A stretch of DNA of 64,000 nt, taken from Monosiga brevicollis MX1 (Eukaryota; Opisthokonta; Choanoflagellata; Craspedida; Salpingoecidae). Positions 58,670-64,000 of this stretch are shown in pieces. Position 1 is the first letter of the stretch; the number at the start of each line of letters is the position of its first letter. Both the position numbers and the translations under genes were made by a program. Below the pieces are notes generated by a model. That model searched no databases. It was not told where the DNA came from and saw only the letters and a list, made by a program, of their open reading frames with translations. The stretch spans positions 199,555 to 263,554 of the forward strand of contig NW_001865069.1 in assembly GCF_000002865.3 (NCBI RefSeq). The letters are read 5' to 3'.

Positions 58670-59395
58670 TCAGAGGGGCGCTCCTGAATTCATGAGATCG
58701 TGCACGCCGCGAGCCGCAAGCTCCTCCAGGACGCCACCCGGAAGCAGGCCAGGTGCCCCTGCATCAGCCTCAGCCACGGAAGACTGGCTGAGCGTGAAAG
58801 GGGAGCAGCACAGGTCGTCGTCGCTGATGTCCGCCTGGTACAGGTCCTCCTGCGGACTCATTGGAACAGCAGCAGACTGCTCACAGTCAATGGTGCCCGC
58901 GCTCACAAGGGCCAAGTTTTGAAATACGCGTTCCTGCACATCAGGGTCGGTGGCCAGCGCCAGCGCCACTTGCATAAAACGAGCCTGTTGGGCTTCGAGG
59001 AACGCGACATGGGCTAGACCACAAGCAAGCAGGCAAGGAAGTCGAGCCAATGGTGAGAAAGTAACATTTGCCCAGCACCTGCAAGAGCTGAGCGAAAAAA
59101 AGCTGGTCTTTTCAGGAAACTGAAAAGACCAAGGCACCCTGTCCCGCAACAAAGATGTTGACAAGATTGGGAAAGCCGGATACCCGATCAGATCGCTCAA
59201 GCAATTATGTTCGCGCATACCCTGGAGCTGTGAGATGCGCAAGGCGGTTCTTGGATCCTCCTCTTCCTCGTTGTCGTAGTCGTCGTCCACTGCTTCTGCT
59301 TCTTCGTCGTCACCTTCGTTCAGCAGGTCCTCAGCCAAGGAGGCGGAGGTGAGGTGTTGGGAGCCGAGTGCTGCGAGTGGTGGGTCTTCGGCCAT
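58670..59395 (-). CDS. Small acidic protein with short coiled coil, unknown
   Basis: Two exons, 59395-59221 and 59013-58670, join in phase for 172 residues. Residues 20-48 are very acidic (EGDDEEAEAVDDDYDNEEEE). Across the join a helix with heptad character follows (RISQLQAHVAFLEAQQARFM), then LALATDPDVQERVFQN and a second acidic Ser/Asp patch (YQADISDDDLCC). No family recognised; it could be a nuclear or chaperone-type acidic protein, but nothing visible decides this. The ATG at 59395 (MAEDPPLAAL) is the first in frame, and the exon ends in a GTATGC donor. Confidence 0.6.
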   Translation of the reverse strand: MAEDPPLAALGSQHLTSASLAEDLLNEGDDEEAEAVDDDYDNEEEEDPRTALRISQLQGMREHNCLSDLIGYPAFPILSTSLLRDRVPWSFQFPEKTSFFSLSSCRCWANVTFSPLARLPCLLACGLAHVAFLEAQQARFMQVALALATDPDVQERVFQNLALVSAGTIDCEQSAAVPMSPQEDLYQADISDDDLCCSPFTLSQSSVAEADAGAPGLLPGGVLEELAARGVHDLMNSGAPL

Positions 59396-59663
59396 CGCTC
59401 AAGCTGGATCGATAGAGCCGTCGCTGGCAGGCTTGTTTGATTGTTCAACCAGTCAGAAATGAGGCAGCAAGGAACAAAAATGAATACGTTACCACACACG
59501 AGCACACGAGCAAACGCACAGACACACGCAGGTCAAGGGAGGTGCTTCTCACCAACTTTGCCTTTCCAAAGGCGCGTTTGAGGCTACTGGTTCGCAGAAA
59601 CTTGATGCCGCTGGAGAAGGCGACCGACTTGAAGCCGGGTCATGCGGCAACAAGAGCGCGCGT

Positions 59664-59704
<41 letters not shown>

Positions 59705-62212
59705 CGAGAGATAGAAAGAAGAACAGGCTTGTTGCACGATAAGCCGTTGCAACTGAGGAGATGGCGGAGAACCAAGGAAGGGACCAGAAAAAAAGGTCGC
59801 TGGCGAGTAAAGAAAAACAAGAGAGATTAAAAATATCGAAGGAAAGCGCATGGATGCCAATGATGTTCAATGGGGCGCAGGGCGAAGGCGCGGGCGTGGG
59901 GATGGCGGTGTCAAAACTGTCAGGCGATTGCGTAGTTACGTATGCCTCACGTGTGTCTGTTGCCATGCATCGGGGTAAAGCAGCAGAGTCTTGACCGAGA
60001 CCATATGGCAGCCACCTCAATCAAAAAGCAAAGGAAAGAAGAGAAAGGCAGTAGACAGCGCCAGGTCTAAGCGCTGCGCAAGCAGCGGAGAAGGAGCACC
60101 GTGCGTCACCGGGCGCCCAGCCGGCCGGTGGAAAAGACGACGTCGAGCAGTTACACCACCAGAAAAAAGAAAATGACGAGACCGTCAAAATTATCCATCA
60201 TATCCACCACCTACCTACAGTCTACCCCAGACCCGCACATACTCAGTCTCACATGTGAGCACGAAAGCACCCACAAACCCACAGACGGGAGCCCTGTCTG
60301 AAACCCAGAGCTGGTGTCTTGGCTTTTCCCTGAGGGGCCGGCCCTTTGAGTATGGGACTGAGTCAAACACTTCCCATGACGGTTCATACCACCCACCGCG
60401 CATATGGAAAACGGTTCACAACAACGGCTTTGAAAGGACAACTCACACCGGCGCTGCCACATCAGGCCATACGGTAGCGCCATCGCCACCATTGCAATGT
60501 ATAAGCATGGACATTGTCAACAGGCCCGGCTGGCGGAGGTGTGTGGCTGCTGGCTTGCTCCCGTAGCTTCTGAAAGCATCTTGCCTACCTACCATCAGTC
60601 GTGAGGGCGCTTGATCATTCACACAGCTCACACGGCATGCCCTGCTGTTCAACCGTCCAAATCTCTTCTGAAGCTGCCCCCTTGAGTACCCCCTTCTTAG
60701 GGACTGATGGTGCTTTCACGTCAATGGATGAGACAATTCACAACCACACTTTCTTGACGATCCATTGTGCGTGACGAGCTTCCGGGACGCCTGCATCAGG
60801 CCCCGACTTTGTCGTTTCATCATCGTTCAATCTTGTTGTGTGAGGGAGAACGAGTCGTATAAGGAACGCTTTGAAAACCTTTCTGTGGGAAAAGCAGTCC
60901 CGACTCGCCGACTTGCTTGGCGCACTTACTCCCCTCGAACAAAGGGGAAGGGCACGCAGATTCCTTCGAAGGGCGGGGGTGGGTGGTGGGGTTGTGTTTA
61001 TGGTCCCAGAACAAGTTATCCAAATCCTTTGTTCCCCAAGTACGTCGCGTTTTGTCTTTTTTTTTTTTTTTTTTTTTTTTTTTTGTCTTGCCCGTTCGCG
61101 CTGGTAAGAGGGGTCGGTGATGACGGTAGTGATGATGTGCAGGGCACAGAAGCAGGCACTTCTGAAAGGAGCAGCCTGGGTTTAGAATTTGGTATGGCGG
61201 CATGCCCTGGCGTTGTAGTAGTCGTGGTCGTGAACACCGGCCCGTGTTTGGCACTCGTCGCCCTGCAGACACAGGGCAGTCTTGTTCACGTGCGAACGAC
61301 CATCCTTCCACTTGTTCTGCAAAAAAAAAAAGCGGACAGCAAGATCACAGACGCTCGAGCCGACCCCTACCTTGCAGGTCAGGCCAGGCCCGCGAAAGCT
61401 TGTCTCACCATTTCTCAATCCGACTCATGGCGTGAAGCAAGATGTGGCCGATTGCGCTGGGCTCGGGCTGCAAGGACCGACTGCTGACCAACAGCTGACG
61501 ATCGCATTGTTGCGACCCCAGCCTCTCAAGGATGCCGAATCAAGTGCAAGCTCACAAGCGCCGCCGATCGCCCTGGTCGAGCCAGTGCTTGACGGTGCGC
61601 TTCCTCTGCGGCCTTCTTGTGTGTGTGCGCGCGTATGTGTCAACTGTGTCGCTTGCTCGTGAATAGTGCTTGGCTATCGTTGATGGTGTGGACATGGCCA
61701 AACCGAGTGGCCTATCCAAAGCTGATGATTCGCCATCATCAGGAGGCACCGTAGGGTTGCAATTGAGCGCGATCGCGCCATCAAGCGCATCAAGCCCAGC
61801 GCGCATGCAGGAGGTTTCTTGCCATTTTGAGGACTCTGTTGAAGGACGCAGGAGCGCAGTACGTGTTAGAGATCGCGCCAAACCTCATCGATCACATGGC
61901 CCCGCCGCGTATCGCTTGCAGCTCCTTTCACGCGATTCACATTGTTGATGAATCAATCCTATCAAGAGAGAGTTGGAGTGGAAGGGACGTTCCCCAAGAA
62001 CATGACCGTCCTCTCAGTGTGAAGTTTATCACACAATCGCAGCGAGCACACCCACAACACAAACTATAAAATAAACCCAACTTGTCTGACATTACCTGGT
62101 TTAAATCTGTAGCTTTGAGCACACTTTCACACACGAGCGAGAGAGAGAGAGAGAGATAAGAGAGAGAGAGAGAGAGAGAGAGTGTGTGTGTGTGTGTGTG
62201 GCAGTTTTGGCC

Positions 62213-62245
<33 letters not shown>

Positions 62246-62332
62246 TCTGGTTCAGTGCACGGCGAAAGCAGCGAGAACGCGGACGAGCGTGCCAAGGAAA
62301 CACCGAGGACGAGGATCATTGGAATCGCCGGG
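59396..62332. other. Long intergenic region, no confident gene
   Basis: 2.9 kb. It contains CG/GA simple sequence at 59655-59705, a pure T run at 61057-61084, and GA/GT tracts before CCDC47. Frames near 61430-61620 (+) and 61670-61950 (+) look partly protein-like but do not join across a GT-AG pair in phase, so I do not call them. The CCDC47 promoter should lie at the right end. Confidence 0.55.
62133..62242. repeat. (GA)n followed by (GT)n microsatellite
   Basis: GA units to about 62182, then two GT blocks (62183-62200, 62214-62242), ending about 90 bases before the CCDC47 start codon. Confidence 0.9.
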
Positions 62333-63924
62333 ATGATGCAAGGGCGTAACGCCATGTTCCTGGGCCTGGCTCTGGGTCTTTTGCTGCTTGGCAGCTGGTC
62401 GGGCGTGCGCGCTGACGCTGATGTCGCCGATGACGAGTTTGATGTGGCCCAGGTGCGGCTTGCCCAAAGTGCACGCGACTTGCAGCACTGCCCATGGCTG
62501 ACTACCATCTCACGTCACGGCGCTTTGGATGCGCTGACCGTTCTTGATGAAATAGGCAACACCAGAGAGCCAGCCTGCGGCACCCATTCCCCAACCACAA
62601 GCCGCACCAACGCCTCCCGCACCTGCCGAGCCCGCCGCACCCGTGCGTGCGCTGCTCGTTGTGCTCCATCCCTTCGTCCCCCAGATACATTGTCATCCTC
62701 CTGGGCACGGACATTGACACTTTCTCACGCCTTCCCCTCACACGCTCCTCGTTTGCGCTTCCATCGCGTCACCACCAGATTACCTCCTTTCCTGTCCTCG
62801 TGCAAAAGTTTCCGCTCGAGGTCACGCTCGTCGCCCTCCTCCTCATTTACATGGTCAACTACGTCTACGGCACCATGGTCAACAAGAAAATTGCCACACG
62901 AATGTGTGTCTACGCCAAGCCACGGCACATGGCCCCGTCTCGCTTCAACAACACGTAGTCATTGTCATGCGGCGTATACTCATCCGTCACCCCATTGCGC
63001 TTGCCACTTGTCGGTCTTGGCAGTGCCGAGCGCAACATTGTGGCCATGCGCGAAGCCTTTGGTGCTGTTGGTGATCAGGGTGACGTGCGTGGTTTCAACT
63101 TTAGCGCAACTTGAGATGCCAGAACCCACCACTGCTTTCCTCTCTTTTTTTTTTCTTTCTTCCTCACTCATATCGCCCCTCGTAGGAGCTCATCTGTGAG
63201 AGCAACAACGAATACGTTCTCTATGGTACTGGGCGCACAGATGTTGTTCGGTACGTCCAATAGCCGCCAAGATGTCCCTGGCGGTCCGACCGAATTCTCA
63301 TCAATCCATGCCTCTTTGATTGGCATGATATTCGTCGCCTCTGTGTGCCTACTACGTAGCTGCAACATCTCCATTGACTTGCTTCGCCGACAAGATGCCA
63401 TTGGTTACCTCATTGAACTCTTCACGCACGTCGAGGACGCCATCAACGTCACTGTTGGTACGTGTTCAACACAAGTGCTCGTCTGATGTCGGGTGCAGGT
63501 GCCGCCATCACTCTCGCTCTCTTCTCAGGCTCCGTCGAGTGACGTGACAAGGCCTGAAGTTCCGCGCTGCTGCTCTCCCCGTCCTTATTGATTGTCCATC
63601 CACCTCCAATCCAATAGACCTGCGCTGCCCCGAGCCTGCGCCGCTGGTGCTGACTGTCGGCACTCCCGCGGCCCTGCGCCGCATGGCTGAGCATGAAGAC
63701 AGCAAATTCTTTACCTCGGTTCGCACCTTTTTGGGTGGTTTTGCAAGGCTGTGATTGTTCTTTGGGCGCTTCGAGGTTTTTTTTTTCTCAGCAACTCACA
63801 CCCGGTGGCGCAGATGGTCGATATCAGGGGGGTGCCCAGCGGCTTGGATGTCTTGACCGAGTCTCCTGAGCTTGGTGCGGCTTTTTTGACCAAGGAGCTC
63901 TTGGATGCCATCCAGAGTCTCAAG
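62333..63924 (+). CDS. CCDC47: CCDC47 (PAT-complex/ER translocon factor), 3' end outside window
   Basis: Seven exons join in phase: 62333-62451, 62779-62903, 63024-63084, 63186-63250, 63360-63457, 63618-63718, 63814-63924, then a GTGAGC donor. An N-terminal signal peptide (MFLGLALGLLLLGSW) is followed by a short acidic stretch (ADVADDEFD) and a membrane segment (VTLVALLLIYMVNYVYG). The cytosolic part has FGAVGDQGD, NNEYVLYGTGRTD, ISIDLLRRQDAIGYLIELF, LVLTVGTPAALRRM and GLDVLTESPEL, which parallel NEHIYNLWCSGR, FLKRQDLLNVL, FAVGTRKAL and DSLAILSEMGE of animal CCDC47 (recalled). The protein works with Asterix in inserting multi-pass membrane proteins at the ER. The luminal acidic region is much shorter than in animals. 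The basic coiled-coil C-terminus lies beyond 64000. Confidence 0.9.
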
Positions 63925-64000
63925 GTGAGCCCAGACCAGCAGTCTTGCAGCAATGCAGCCACACCCACAACCACACGCTTCTTTAGTGTTGCCGCTTCTT

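Noticed and set aside
61430-62069. Protein-like frames (LKDAGAQYVLEIAPNLIDHM and neighbours)
   Set aside because: Short, no recognised motif, and splice choices do not maintain phase between the pieces.

Overview
The window is nuclear DNA of an intron-rich unicellular eukaryote close to animals. The best guess is a choanoflagellate of the Monosiga/Salpingoeca type; this is inference from content, not a database match. The evidence is short GT-AG introns (mostly about 60-200 bases), GC-rich coding DNA, tightly packed genes on both strands, and a gene set shared with animals: an SH2 protein, a TIR protein, a fused animal-type mRNA capping enzyme, SAS-6, UNC-45, SKP2, UBE2S, CCDC47 and a C5orf22-like protein. 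There are three runs of N (424-473, 37866-37942, 54979-55379). Two of them abut long TC/GA microsatellites, which probably caused them.

Layout. 1-3902 (+): 3' part of a glycoside hydrolase-like gene (GH36/raffinose-synthase type). 4406-5856 (-): F-box protein. 7268-9798 (+): DDX6/Dhh1 RNA helicase. 10976-13447 (-): SKP2-like F-box/LRR protein. 13448-16236: microsatellite-rich spacer. 16237-16755 (+): small membrane protein. 17321-19535 (-): delta14-sterol reductase. 20535-21255 (-): UBE2S. 22082-24037 (+): Cys-rich PLAC8-like protein. 24430-25400 (-): ribosomal protein uL2/RPL8. 26656-28389 (-): bZIP factor. 30089-33481 (-): SAS-6. 34171-35585 (+): SH2 protein. 35797-37866 (-): C5orf22/UPF0489-like protein. 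38370-42456 (+): mRNA capping enzyme. 42763-44193 (-): a RING finger joined to a ubiquitin-conjugating (E2) domain. 44991-46725 (-): gamma-glutamyl hydrolase. 47351-49273 (+): SH3-like/helical/TIR protein. 49827-54978 (-): UNC-45. 55494-56741 (-): C2H2 zinc-finger protein. 58670-59395 (-): small acidic protein. 62333-end (+): CCDC47.

There are no operons. Several neighbours are divergent pairs with 0.5-1.4 kb between start codons (F-box/DDX6, UBE2S/PLAC8-like, SAS-6/SH2, C5orf22/capping enzyme, GGH/TIR), so shared promoters are possible. Four genes belong to the ubiquitin system (two F-box proteins, UBE2S, RING-E2). The most unusual gene is the 259-residue RING-E2: six exons keep phase, all eight RING ligands and an E2-type catalytic Cys are visible, so E2 and E3 modules appear to sit in one short polypeptide. 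I saw no rRNA, tRNA, CRISPR array, or recognisable retroelement or DNA transposon.
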